A stretch of 42,873 nt of DNA from Flavobacteriaceae bacterium (GCA_016649745.1 JAENXD010000002.1:1-42873), one strand, 5' to 3'. Positions 18,877 through 28,957 are shown, counted from the stretch's first letter. Notes: generated from the sequence alone by a model not told the origin. Numbers and translations are program-made.

Positions 18877-20187
18877 ATGAAGAATTTAGTCACAATTTTT
18901 TTGTGCATTACCTTATTTGGGTGCAACACAAAACAACCAAATCCAGCATCAACGGGTAACGAAAACAACCCAGCCAAAGTTGAATTAAAGAAGACCAATG
19001 GAAAATTTGAATTGTATGTAAACAATTCACCTTTTTATATAAAAGGTGCAGGTTTAGAATTTGGCAATATAGCAGCGGTTGCAAAACACAATGGAAATTC
19101 CTTTAGAACTTGGAGAACCGAGAACGGACAGAAAACGGGCAGAGAAATATTAGATGAAGCTAAAAAAAATGGTTTAATGGTAACCATGGGCATTGAAGTT
19201 GCGAGAGAGCGTCATGGATTTGATTACAATGATTCCATTGCTGTAAAAGAACAATTTGAACGCATCAAAAAAGAAGTAGTAGCCTTAAAAGACCACCCTG
19301 CATTGTTAATTTGGGCAATAGGGAATGAACTGAATTTACGTTACACCAACCCGAAAGTTTGGGATGCCGTAAATGACATTTCAAAAATGATACACGAAGT
19401 AGATAAAAATCATTTAACAACCACAACATTAGCAGGTATATCAAAAAAGGAGATTGCTCAGATTAATGAACGTTGCTCAGATTTAGATTTGCTATCCATT
19501 CAAATGTATGGCAACTTACCTGATTTGCCTAAACTGGTTAGAGAGTATGGTTGGGAAGGTGCTTATATGGTTACGGAATGGGGTGCAACCGGGCATTGGG
19601 AAGTTCCAAAAACAAAATGGGGCGCTCCTATAGAGGAAACCAGCACGTTAAAAGCCGCTAATTATTTAAAAAGATATAAAGGAGGAATTGAAGCTGATTC
19701 ACTACAATGTATAGGTTCTTATGTTTTTCTTTGGGGCAATAAACAAGAGCGAACACCAACATGGTACGGCATTTATTTAGAGGACGGAAAAGAAACTGAA
19801 TCGGTTGATGTGATGCATTATATTTGGAACGGAACATGGCCAGAAAACGGGGCACCTCAAATTAAAACATACACTTTAGATGGAAAAACGGCTTATGAGA
19901 GTGTAACACTTAAAGCTGGAAAATCATATTTAGCATCCTTAAAAGTTACAGATACTGAAAATGACTCAATCAACTATTCTTGGGAAATATTACCAGAAAG
20001 TGTTGTTTTACAAGACGGTGGAGATGTTGAAAAGCAACCAGAAAGTCTTGAATTTGAAACTATCAACCAAAATAATGGAGACCTTACTTTTATGACCCCA
20101 ACAAGTGGAGTGTATCGCTTATTTGTATATGCAGAGGATGGAAATGGTCATGCAGCAACAGCAAATATTCCGTTCAAAGTAAATTAA
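18877..20187 (+). CDS. Clan GH-A TIM-barrel glycoside hydrolase lipoprotein with C-terminal Ig-like domain (tentatively a GH158-like endo-beta-1,3-glucanase; family not certain)
   Basis: Lipobox TLFGC; GNSFRTWRT, LIWAIGNELN (acid/base NE), MVTEWGATGHWE (nucleophile region). Confidence 0.75.
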   Translation: MKNLVTIFLCITLFGCNTKQPNPASTGNENNPAKVELKKTNGKFELYVNNSPFYIKGAGLEFGNIAAVAKHNGNSFRTWRTENGQKTGREILDEAKKNGLMVTMGIEVARERHGFDYNDSIAVKEQFERIKKEVVALKDHPALLIWAIGNELNLRYTNPKVWDAVNDISKMIHEVDKNHLTTTTLAGISKKEIAQINERCSDLDLLSIQMYGNLPDLPKLVREYGWEGAYMVTEWGATGHWEVPKTKWGAPIEETSTLKAANYLKRYKGGIEADSLQCIGSYVFLWGNKQERTPTWYGIYLEDGKETESVDVMHYIWNGTWPENGAPQIKTYTLDGKTAYESVTLKAGKSYLASLKVTDTENDSINYSWEILPESVVLQDGGDVEKQPESLEFETINQNNGDLTFMTPTSGVYRLFVYAEDGNGHAATANIPFKVN

Positions 20188-20273
20188 ATATACTAAGAAA
20201 GCCTTTTATAAGTAGTATTAAATAGGTGAATGAATAGGTTAATATGCAGTAATTAGTTTAGTAATAAATAAAT

Positions 20274-22571
20274 ATGAAAAAAGTTTTACAAATAGTTTTT
20301 TTGATTGTAATTGTTTTGAGTTGTTCAACAATGGAGCAACCCAGAAACAATTCTCAAAAAATTAGCAGTTTAAAAACGAATGAAACCGAGCAAAAAATTT
20401 CAGCCCTTTTAGCCCAAATGACACTTAAAGAAAAAGCTGGGCAAATGTTAAATATTGGTTTGCCAGCTATTTTAGAAGGAGGATATTGGGATGCAAAAGA
20501 GCGTGCTGTTTTTAGTCAGGAAAAATTTAAAAAGCTACTTATTGATTATGCTGTTGGTTCAATTCATAATACACCTGGTTATCCTGCAGAAAGGGAAGAT
20601 TGGTATCAAATAGTTAAAAAAATTCAGGATTCAGCAATGCAAAAAACACGTTTGGGAATTCCTGTTTTATATGGAATTGATAATATTCACGGTGCTAATT
20701 ATGTAAATGGCTCTGTGATGTTTCCACATCAAATTGGGATTGCAGCAACTTGGAATACCGAACTTTCAAAAAAAAATGCCGAAATTACTTCATATGAATC
20801 AAGAGCTGCATCACTTCCTTGGAATTTCAACCCAAATGCCGATGTTGCAATGAGTCCGCTTTGGGGGCGAATTGGTGAAAGTTTTGGAGAAGATCCATAT
20901 TTAGTTTCAGAAATGACAGCTGCTTATATTCAGGGTTCGCAACAAAAAGGATTGCAAGATTCAACGAGTACAGCTGTTTGTATAAAGCATTACATTGGTT
21001 ATGGCGCTGGAAGAAATGGAAAAGACAGAGCCAATGCTCTAATACCCGAAAACAGCTTACGCCAGTATTTTTTACCTCCATTTGAAAAAGCTATTAAAAA
21101 TGGAGCTATGGGTGTAATGATTAGCTCAAATGCTGTTAATGGAATACCTTGTCATATCAACAAATATTACATAACTGATATTTTAAAAGGTGAATTAGGT
21201 TTTAAAGGTGTAGTAATTTCAGATTTTAGCGATATTGATTATTTAATAAGTGCACATCAATCCGCAAAAAATAAGCGAGAAGCTACAAAAATGGCTGTGA
21301 ATGCAGGATTGGATTTATTGATGAATCCTTTTGATGCTGATGTGGTGGATTACATTGTTGATTTGGTTGAAAAAGGAGAAATTTCAATAGCAAGAATTGA
21401 CGATGCCGTTACCAGAGTGCTGCGACTCAAATTTTACTTGAATCTTTTTGAAGTCCCTTATAACAATCCGAAAGATTACCCTGATTTTGCAAGTGAAGCA
21501 CATACTGAAGCAAATTACCAAACTGCAAGTGAAGCAATAACGTTATTAAAAAATAATGAAAATATGTTGCCTCTTGCTAAAAACAAAAAAGTATTGGTTA
21601 CAGGTTATACAGCTAATTCAATAAATATATTAAACGGTGCTTGGTCAAGGTCTTTTTTAGGCAGAGAAACAAAATTTAACGACCCTAGTAAATTAACAAT
21701 TCTAGATGCCATAAAAAAGCAAGTTGGTTCGACAAATGTTGAATTTGTGGAAGGTACCGATTATTTGGATGACATTAATTCAGAAGAAGCAGTTTCAAAA
21801 GCTAAAAATGCAGATTATATAATTGTTTGTGTTGGTGAAATTCCTGCAAGTGAAAAACCTTCGGATATTAATGAGTTGGAATTGCCAAAAGTTCAACAAG
21901 AATTAGTTAATAAACTATCTAAATCGGGTAAGCCAATTATTTTAGTAATGGTTCAAGGGCGACCAAGAATAATAAGAGAAATAGAGCCTTTGGTTGATGC
22001 AATTGTAATGGCTTACTTACCAGGTGATGAAGGCGGACGTGCAATTTCAGATGTTTTGTATGGCAACACAAACCCAAGCGGAAAACTGCCATACACGTAC
22101 CCAAAATATTCCGGAAATCACTTGACGTATTATCATAAAAAAACGGACATTAGAGATGCAGATTGGGGTTATAATGGCTTTTATCCTCAATTTGAATTTG
22201 GTTTCGGACTGTCTTACACAACTTTTGAGTATTCGAATTTAACAATTAGTACTGATACTTTAGTAGGTTCAGAAGAACTTAAAATTGCTGTTGATGTTAA
22301 AAATACAGGTACTCATGAAGGAAAAGAAGTGGCACAAGTTTATTTAAAAGATTTAGTGGCTACAGTTTCTCCAGATTCAAAAAAATTAGTGAGGTTTTCT
22401 AAAATCAATTTAAAAGTAGGAGAACAAAAAACAATTTATTTTAGCTTAACTTCAGAAGACTTAAAATCTATTGGATTGGATAATAGATGGATAATTGAAG
22501 AAGGAGAATTTGAAGTTCAAGTTGGAGGAAGCCCGAAAGAGTTACTTAAAAAAATATTTTATTACAAATAA
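20274..22571 (+). CDS. GH3 beta-glucosidase lipoprotein
   Basis: Lipobox VLSC; MTLKEKAGQM, GIPVLYGIDNIHG, KGVVISDFSDIDYL, LPYTYPKYSGN, C-terminal FnIII-like domain. Confidence 0.93.
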   Translation: MKKVLQIVFLIVIVLSCSTMEQPRNNSQKISSLKTNETEQKISALLAQMTLKEKAGQMLNIGLPAILEGGYWDAKERAVFSQEKFKKLLIDYAVGSIHNTPGYPAEREDWYQIVKKIQDSAMQKTRLGIPVLYGIDNIHGANYVNGSVMFPHQIGIAATWNTELSKKNAEITSYESRAASLPWNFNPNADVAMSPLWGRIGESFGEDPYLVSEMTAAYIQGSQQKGLQDSTSTAVCIKHYIGYGAGRNGKDRANALIPENSLRQYFLPPFEKAIKNGAMGVMISSNAVNGIPCHINKYYITDILKGELGFKGVVISDFSDIDYLISAHQSAKNKREATKMAVNAGLDLLMNPFDADVVDYIVDLVEKGEISIARIDDAVTRVLRLKFYLNLFEVPYNNPKDYPDFASEAHTEANYQTASEAITLLKNNENMLPLAKNKKVLVTGYTANSINILNGAWSRSFLGRETKFNDPSKLTILDAIKKQVGSTNVEFVEGTDYLDDINSEEAVSKAKNADYIIVCVGEIPASEKPSDINELELPKVQQELVNKLSKSGKPIILVMVQGRPRIIREIEPLVDAIVMAYLPGDEGGRAISDVLYGNTNPSGKLPYTYPKYSGNHLTYYHKKTDIRDADWGYNGFYPQFEFGFGLSYTTFEYSNLTISTDTLVGSEELKIAVDVKNTGTHEGKEVAQVYLKDLVATVSPDSKKLVRFSKINLKVGEQKTIYFSLTSEDLKSIGLDNRWIIEEGEFEVQVGGSPKELLKKIFYYK

Positions 22572-22594
22572 AAAAATATAAATTATTAAATTAC

Positions 22595-22744
22595 AAACAA
22601 AATACAGCTTTTGAAGATGTATTTTCTCCAATGATAGGATTATCAGGAAAACCTAAAAAATGGTTTATTGAAGATGATTTGCGCATGACAGATGAAGGAT
22701 GTGAATTATGGACCAAAATTTTAGCACCATACATTAAGGATTAA
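22595..22744 (+). pseudogene. C-terminal fragment resembling an SGNH/GDSL hydrolase
   Basis: Reading frame KQNTAFEDVFSPMIGLSGKPKKWFIEDDLRMTDEGCELWTKILAPYIKD* resembles the SGNH C-terminal D..H-x-N/T-x-x-G block, with H->R. Confidence 0.5.
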
Positions 22745-22773
22745 TAAGTCTATTTTAAATTTAATAACTAATT

Positions 22774-24591
22774 ATGATGAGGCATTTAATCATAAAAATT
22801 TTACTTTTTATTCCGTTTATTGCAATTTCACAAGAGTTGTTAATCAACACTTCAAACAGAAACACAACTTCGTTAAACGGAACGTGGAATTATATTGTAG
22901 ATCCTTACGAAACAGGATATTATAATTACAGGTATGAACCTTACGATCAATTACCTGAAAAAAATAATTCCGCATTTTATAATAATTATCACGCCTCTAA
23001 TAAATTAGAATTGGTAGAATATGATTTTGATAAATCACCCACATTAACAGTGCCTGGCGATTGGAATTCTCAATACGAAAAACTGTTTTACTATGAAGGA
23101 ACTATTTGGTATAAACGCTCTTTTGATTATTCATTTTTAAATGAAAATAATAGATTGTTTGTATATTTTGGAGCCATAAATTACAAAGCTGAAGTTTATT
23201 TAAATGGGAAAAAATTAGGCATACATGAAGGTGGATTTACACCTTTTAATTTTGAAGTAACAGATATTGTAAAACCAAAAGGCAATTATTTAGTCGTTAA
23301 AGTTGATAATAAACGTTTTAAAGAAGCAATCCCAACAATAAATACTGATTGGTGGAATTATGGCGGAATTACCAGAGATGTTAAACTAATTGAAGAGCCA
23401 AAAACATTTATTCATGATTATAAAGTCCAACTTAAAAAAGGAAATGCAAATATAGTAAGTGGTTATGTTAAATTAAACAATAGTTTAGGCAATGAAGCAG
23501 TTACTATTTCTATTCCAGAATTAAAAATCAACAAAACTTATACTGCAAAAAATGGAGCTATTGAATTTGAAATAAACACAAAAAAGATAAGTTACTGGTC
23601 GCCAGAATCACCTAAGCTATATGATGTTTTCATAAAAACAGCTCAGCAATCCTTAAAAGATGAAATAGGTTTTAGAACTATTGAAACAGTTGGTCCAGAT
23701 ATTTTATTAAACGGAAAATCTATTTTTTTAAGAGGAATTTGTATTCACGAAGAAAATGCGATGCGTGGGGCAAGAGCCTATAATAATGCTGATGCATTGG
23801 TAGCACTTAATTGGGCAAAAGAATTGGGTTGTAATTATGTAAGGTTAGCGCATTACCCACATAATGAATATATTGTAAAATTAGCAGACAAAATGGGAAT
23901 GATGGTTTGGGAGGAAATTCCGGTATATTGGACAGTAGATTTCACCAATAAAAAAACATTGAATATTGCTAAAAACCAACTAACTGAAGCCATTACTAGA
24001 GATAAAAACCGTGCTGCAATTATCATTTGGTCAATGGCAAATGAAACTCCACCTTCTGAGGCCAGAAATACATTTTTGAAAAATCTTATCAATCATTCCA
24101 AATCGTTGGATGATACCAGATTGGTAAGTGCAGCTCTTGAAAAACATTATAAAGATGGATTTAATGTTGTTGATGATGAAATTGGAAACTATTTAGACAT
24201 TGTTGCTTTTAATCAATATACAGGATGGTATGGTGGCTCATTGGAAGACGCCCCAAATGCAAAATGGAATATTAAATTTAACAAACCAGTTGTAATTTCA
24301 GAATTTGGTGGTGGTGCATTACAAGGTTTTCACGGAACAATACAAGAACGTTGGACAGAAGAATATCAAGAATATTTGTATGAACAAAACCTGAAAATGA
24401 TTGAAAAAATTCCAAACATTAGAGGTACAAGCCCTTGGATTTTAAATGATTTTAGATCACCTAAAAGAGTACTTCCAGACATTCAAGATGGCTGGAATAG
24501 AAAAGGCTTAATATCAAACCACGGTATAAAAAAGAAAGCCTTTTTTACAATGCAAAACTTCTATAAAAAAATGAAACTTCAATATCAATAA
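22774..24591 (+). CDS. GH2-family glycoside hydrolase (beta-glucuronidase/beta-galactosidase-like)
   Basis: SLNGTWNYIVDPYETGYY, YEGTIWYKRSF, WWNYGGITRDV, RGICIHEENAMRGARAYN, IIIWSMANETPP, VVISEFGGGA. Confidence 0.9.
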   Translation: MMRHLIIKILLFIPFIAISQELLINTSNRNTTSLNGTWNYIVDPYETGYYNYRYEPYDQLPEKNNSAFYNNYHASNKLELVEYDFDKSPTLTVPGDWNSQYEKLFYYEGTIWYKRSFDYSFLNENNRLFVYFGAINYKAEVYLNGKKLGIHEGGFTPFNFEVTDIVKPKGNYLVVKVDNKRFKEAIPTINTDWWNYGGITRDVKLIEEPKTFIHDYKVQLKKGNANIVSGYVKLNNSLGNEAVTISIPELKINKTYTAKNGAIEFEINTKKISYWSPESPKLYDVFIKTAQQSLKDEIGFRTIETVGPDILLNGKSIFLRGICIHEENAMRGARAYNNADALVALNWAKELGCNYVRLAHYPHNEYIVKLADKMGMMVWEEIPVYWTVDFTNKKTLNIAKNQLTEAITRDKNRAAIIIWSMANETPPSEARNTFLKNLINHSKSLDDTRLVSAALEKHYKDGFNVVDDEIGNYLDIVAFNQYTGWYGGSLEDAPNAKWNIKFNKPVVISEFGGGALQGFHGTIQERWTEEYQEYLYEQNLKMIEKIPNIRGTSPWILNDFRSPKRVLPDIQDGWNRKGLISNHGIKKKAFFTMQNFYKKMKLQYQ

Positions 24592-24593
24592 AA

Positions 24594-25409
24594 ATGTCAA
24601 AAAAAATAATTTTACTCGCAAGTGTAATAGGCTTAATAGCATTTGAATCTTGTTCAAATAAGAAGAAAATAGTAGAAATTTCCTCACCAAAATATGAGTT
24701 GGTTTGGGCTGATGAGTTTGAAGGTAATAATGTCAATTTAGATAACTGGACTTTCGAAATATGGGATGCAGGAAAAGTAAATAACGAATGGCAAAAATAT
24801 GTTGAGGACACAGATAATTATAAGGTACAAAATGGGATACTAGCTATTACTGCAACCAAAACAGGCGAAAATAAAAAAGGAGGCTATACATCTACCCGTT
24901 TATCAAGTCTAAATAAAAAAGAATTTAAATATGGTCGCATTGAATTTAGAGCAAAAATGCCAAATGGAAAAGGGACTTGGCCTGCTTTATGGATGTTAGG
25001 TTCGAATCGTAAAGAAGTTGGCTGGCCAAAGTGTGGAGAAATTGACATTATGGAATATGTTGGCTACCAACCCAATACAATACATACAAATATTCATACC
25101 CAAAATGATTATGGCGTTACAAATAATAAAGTAGCCATAAACACAAAAACTGCTGAAGAGGAGTTCCATATTTATGGTATTATTTGGACAGCCGAAGCAA
25201 TTAGTTTTTATATAGATTCACCACACAATATAAAAAATACCTATGCTCCAATAGAAAAAAATGCTGATAACTGGGCGTATAGCCAACCATTTTATTTGAT
25301 TATGAATTTTGCTGTTGGCGGGGCTTGGGGAGGAGTACAAGGTGTAGACGAAACAATATGGCCACAAACTATGGAAGTGGATTATGTTAGAGTTTATCAA
25401 TTAAAATAA
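24594..25409 (+). CDS. GH16 beta-glucanase (laminarinase-type) lipoprotein
   Basis: Lipobox FESC; WADEFEG, GKGTWPALWMLGSN, GEIDIMEYVGYQP, DYVRVYQLK. Confidence 0.93.
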   Translation: MSKKIILLASVIGLIAFESCSNKKKIVEISSPKYELVWADEFEGNNVNLDNWTFEIWDAGKVNNEWQKYVEDTDNYKVQNGILAITATKTGENKKGGYTSTRLSSLNKKEFKYGRIEFRAKMPNGKGTWPALWMLGSNRKEVGWPKCGEIDIMEYVGYQPNTIHTNIHTQNDYGVTNNKVAINTKTAEEEFHIYGIIWTAEAISFYIDSPHNIKNTYAPIEKNADNWAYSQPFYLIMNFAVGGAWGGVQGVDETIWPQTMEVDYVRVYQLK

Positions 25410-25602
25410 AAGTAAGACCGTTGCACGGTAAATTTTTACAAAAAAATGGTAAAAAATTCATTCAACTATTTGAATATCAGAATATTAATTTGTATATTAG
25501 TGGTATGAAACTAGTAAAAAATCCTACTTTAGCTGACAGCATTTGTGATTTACGTTCACGAATTGCATAGCACATCACGAATACCAAAATTGAAATAAAA
25601 AT

Positions 25603-26219
25603 AATGAATAAAGATCAAAACGGTATTTTTTAACCAAATCAATACACTTTTAGATTGGGAAAAAATAAGTCGTATTATAGACAAGCACTACACAAAAGGA
25701 AAAAGCGCCACAGGAACCCCAAGTTACGATGGCCTACTTTTATTCAAAATGTGTTTATTGCAAACTTGGTATGGATTAAGCGATTATGAAGTGGAAGACA
25801 GAGTTAATGACAGCATATCTTTTGGGTATTTCTGCGGATTGACAATCGACCAAATAGCACCTGACCACAGTACCGTAAGCCGGTTTAGAACAGCAATGAC
25901 CCAAGCGGGTGCCTATGAAAAATTATTCAAGGAAATAAACAGCCAACTGGAACAAGGTAAAATCATTGTAAAAACGGGGGCTATTGTAGATGCCAGCGTG
26001 ATTGACACTCCATTAAAACCTAAAGGAAAAACGACGCATAAAGTGACCCAAGACAGAGAAGATGAGCAAGAAGTAGAAGTAACCAAAGAATATGCAGAAA
26101 GTGTGGACACAGATGCCAGTTGGTTAAAGAAGGGCGGGAAATATTATTTTGGCTACAAAAAACACCACGTTACTGATAATGAAGGTTTAAAATTTACAAG
26201 TAAATTTTCAAATTTCTGA
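25603..26219 (+). pseudogene. IS5-like transposase, frameshifted at the start and truncated at the C-terminus
   Basis: FFNQINTLLDWEKISRIIDKHYTKGKSATGTPSYDGLLLFKMCLLQTWYGLSDYEVEDRVNDSISFGYFCGL...DHSTVSRFR...IVDASVIDTP...KKGGKYYFGYKKHHVTDNEGL then out-of-family tail; the ATG 25603 frame stops at 25630-25632. Confidence 0.85.
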
Positions 26220-26266
26220 AGGGGGCAATCTGAAAGACCGTTTCTATTTGTGAGCATTTGCAAGTT

Positions 26267-26388
26267 TTTAATGACTTATAAATTGTATATTTGATTTAAA
26301 ATTGAAAGTTAAAACCAATTAATGGAAATCAAAGGTTGAGTCAAAAAATCGATCACAAAAATAACCAAAAATAACATGGAGTAAGAGA
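26267..26388 (+). repeat. Right copy of the ~115-bp imperfect direct repeat flanking the PUL
   Basis: AAATCAAAGGTTGAGTCAAAAAATCGATCACAAAAATAACCAAAAATAACATGGAGTAAGAGA compared with 6042-6095; contains TATATTTG (-7-like). Confidence 0.75.
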
Positions 26389-26479
26389 AATCACTTTATT
26401 TCTGCATTAAATGTTTAATCAAAGTGTTTATTAAATGTTTTTAACTTTCAAAATTTCCAATTTTCCAACTTCCGGCCAA

Positions 26480-27190
26480 ATGAAACCTTTTCAATTCAAA
26501 CAATTTACTGTTCAACAAGATAAAACAGCCATGAAAGTGGGTACTGATGGTGTTTTATTGGGTGCTTGGGCGAATTTGGATTTTAATCCGGACAGTATTT
26601 TAGACATTGGTGCCGGAACGGGTTTAATAGCTTTAATGATGGCGCAAAGAAGCAATGCTGAAACCATTGATGCCATTGAATTGAATGATGCCGCTTATGA
26701 ACAAACGGTTGAAAATTTTGAAAACAGCGACTGGGGAGATCGGTTGTTTTGTTACCACGCCTCATTACAGGAATTTAGGGATGAAATTGAGGATAAATAT
26801 GATTTCATTATTTCAAATCCTCCTTTTTATACGTCTACCTACAAAGAACTTTCAGAAGAACGCGCCATGGCACGGCACTCAGAGAGTTTAACCTATTCTG
26901 ATTTATTGGAATCTGCTTCAAAATTATTGTCAAAAAGGGGAAATTGTGCATTTATCATTCCATTTGAGGAAGCCGAAAACTTTATTAAAATTGCTAAAGA
27001 GAACAAGCTTTTTCCAAACAGAATTACGAGCGTTAAAGGTGCGGTAAATTCTGCGGTTAAAAGAAGTTTGCTTCAGTTTTCATTTACAAAAACGGAGACA
27101 ATTTCAAATGAATTAACCTTGGAATTATCCAGGCATAATTACACTTCTGAATATAAAATTTTAGTTAAGGATTTTTACCTGAAATTGTAG
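26480..27190 (+). CDS. tRNA1(Val) (adenine-N6)-methyltransferase-like SAM-dependent methyltransferase
   Basis: MKPFQFKQFTVQQDKTAMKVGTDGVLLGAW, DIGAGTGLIALMMAQR, IISNPPFY (NPPF motif). Confidence 0.88.
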   Translation: MKPFQFKQFTVQQDKTAMKVGTDGVLLGAWANLDFNPDSILDIGAGTGLIALMMAQRSNAETIDAIELNDAAYEQTVENFENSDWGDRLFCYHASLQEFRDEIEDKYDFIISNPPFYTSTYKELSEERAMARHSESLTYSDLLESASKLLSKRGNCAFIIPFEEAENFIKIAKENKLFPNRITSVKGAVNSAVKRSLLQFSFTKTETISNELTLELSRHNYTSEYKILVKDFYLKL

Positions 27191-27193
27191 CAA

Positions 27194-28564
27194 TTATCCA
27201 GTTACACGTTCTGGATTGTAACCCAAATAAGGTCCTTTTTTTTCGTGAAACACAATGCCGTTTTCTTCCAGCTCTTTTAAGATTGGTTCATAAACTTCTT
27301 TGCTGATTGGCATTTGAACGCCAGGCGTAGTAATTTCTCCATTTAATATTTTTAAAGTGGCTATGGCAACAGGCAATCCAACGGTTTTTGCCATTGCGGT
27401 ATAAGTTTGATTGTCTCCAATGCAAACCATACTACTTTCAATTTGCTGTTTTTCACCATTTAATTCATAGCCAAAAAGATGCTGCATTACAATCATATCT
27501 TTGTCATTTTCTTTTAATGACCAGCTGTCTCTTAAAATCTTTTCGAGAATTTGGGCAGGCGTCGCATTTTTCAATCTAACCATTTTAGTCCCGTTAAAAA
27601 TATCCAATTCGGTTAATTTGTCCCAAACAATATCATCCTGATCAATTTTCAAGTAATAGCCCAATTTCAACTCAACAGAATCATAAGGGTTGTAAGCTAA
27701 AAAGGAGTTTGTAAAATCCCTATAACTCATGTGTTCAGAATTTTCGATGGTGTAACTGTCATCGGTCATTCCCAATTGAATAAAAACATTCCAGGCTCTG
27801 GAAAAACCAACACGTCTAATGGTTCCTCTATATAAAGTCAAGATATTGTCTAAGCCATAAATGCTTTTATATTTCAGGGAATCTCTGTTGGCGTAGGCTT
27901 CAAATTTCCCATAGCCGTCTATTTTTAAAATTTCTGTTCGCCTAAATAATTTATGATAAGGAATGTATTTGTAGGTTCCTTCCTGCAAAAATTTAGCGGC
28001 ACCGCCTTGTCCGGCCAAAACCACATTTCTTGGATTCCAGGTAAACTTGTAATTCCATAAATTGTCATCACTTTCCGGAGCTACCAAACCACCGCAAAAC
28101 GACTCAAAAAGAAGCATTTTACCGCCCTTTTCGCGAATCTCATCAATTATCTTCATAGCGCTCATATGGTCAACACCGGGATCCAAACCAATTTCATTCA
28201 TTAAAACCAGATTTTTTTCGACTGCTTCCACATGAAGTGCTTTCATTTCATTTGAAATATAGGAGGCTGTTACCATACTTTTTCCAAATTCTACGCAATC
28301 TTTCGCCACATTTATATGCAAATGTGCCGGAAGCATAGAAACAACAATGTCGGCATTTTTTATGGTTTCTTTTCTTTCGGTTTCGTTTAAAATGTCAAGC
28401 GATCTGGCAGTGCCGTTTTCATGATTTCCGACTTTGCTTTTGGCAAGTTCTAAAGAGACATCGGCAACGGTGATATGAAGATTTTCGCTAATTGATTTGT
28501 TTAATAAATAAGTTATTAAAGAAGAAGATGATTGGCCTGAACCAATAACCAGAATATTTCTCAT
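27194..28564 (-). CDS. saccharopine dehydrogenase-family protein
   Basis: MRNILVIGSGQSSSSLITYLL Rossmann start; MLPAHLHINVAKDC, NEIGLDPGVDHMSAM. Confidence 0.88.
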   Translation of the reverse strand: MRNILVIGSGQSSSSLITYLLNKSISENLHITVADVSLELAKSKVGNHENGTARSLDILNETERKETIKNADIVVSMLPAHLHINVAKDCVEFGKSMVTASYISNEMKALHVEAVEKNLVLMNEIGLDPGVDHMSAMKIIDEIREKGGKMLLFESFCGGLVAPESDDNLWNYKFTWNPRNVVLAGQGGAAKFLQEGTYKYIPYHKLFRRTEILKIDGYGKFEAYANRDSLKYKSIYGLDNILTLYRGTIRRVGFSRAWNVFIQLGMTDDSYTIENSEHMSYRDFTNSFLAYNPYDSVELKLGYYLKIDQDDIVWDKLTELDIFNGTKMVRLKNATPAQILEKILRDSWSLKENDKDMIVMQHLFGYELNGEKQQIESSMVCIGDNQTYTAMAKTVGLPVAIATLKILNGEITTPGVQMPISKEVYEPILKELEENGIVFHEKKGPYLGYNPERVTG

Positions 28565-28637
28565 TCTCGTATTTTTAAAGATTTAATAAGAATACGAAAA
28601 TACAAATTTTAAGGCAAAAATTAAACTTTCCCGATAA

Positions 28638-28871
28638 TTAATAACTGTCGTCTTCTATAGTTGATAAAATCTCTTTTGCTTTTTCAAAATCGGCACTGTT
28701 CACTTTAAGTTTATAACCTTCAACATAAGCCGTTCCAATAGTAGTCATCAAATTTTCATCAAAAATAAAACTATTAATTCCATAACTGGACAATAAGGTT
28801 TTAGCAATGTGAATTTCATGGATTAAACTGGCGACTAAAACGGTGACTAAGGAGTCTGAATTGCTTTGCAT
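28638..28871 (-). CDS. DUF2007-type putative signal-transducing protein (start trimmed to the internal Met)
   Basis: MQSNSDSLVTVLVASLIHEIHIAKTLLSSYGINSFIFDENLMTT...LKVNSADFEKAKEIL. Confidence 0.7.
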   Translation of the reverse strand: MQSNSDSLVTVLVASLIHEIHIAKTLLSSYGINSFIFDENLMTTIGTAYVEGYKLKVNSADFEKAKEILSTIEDDSY

Positions 28872-28957
28872 AATTTTTAATTTTAACCTAAATATACAAA
28901 ATGTTGCTTTTATAAAATGATAAATTTTATCTTTAGAGCTTAATTTTATAATTACCA

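Noticed and set aside
25749-26219. Active IS element
   Set aside because: N-terminal frameshift, missing C-terminus and no matching inverted right end; annotated as a pseudogene.
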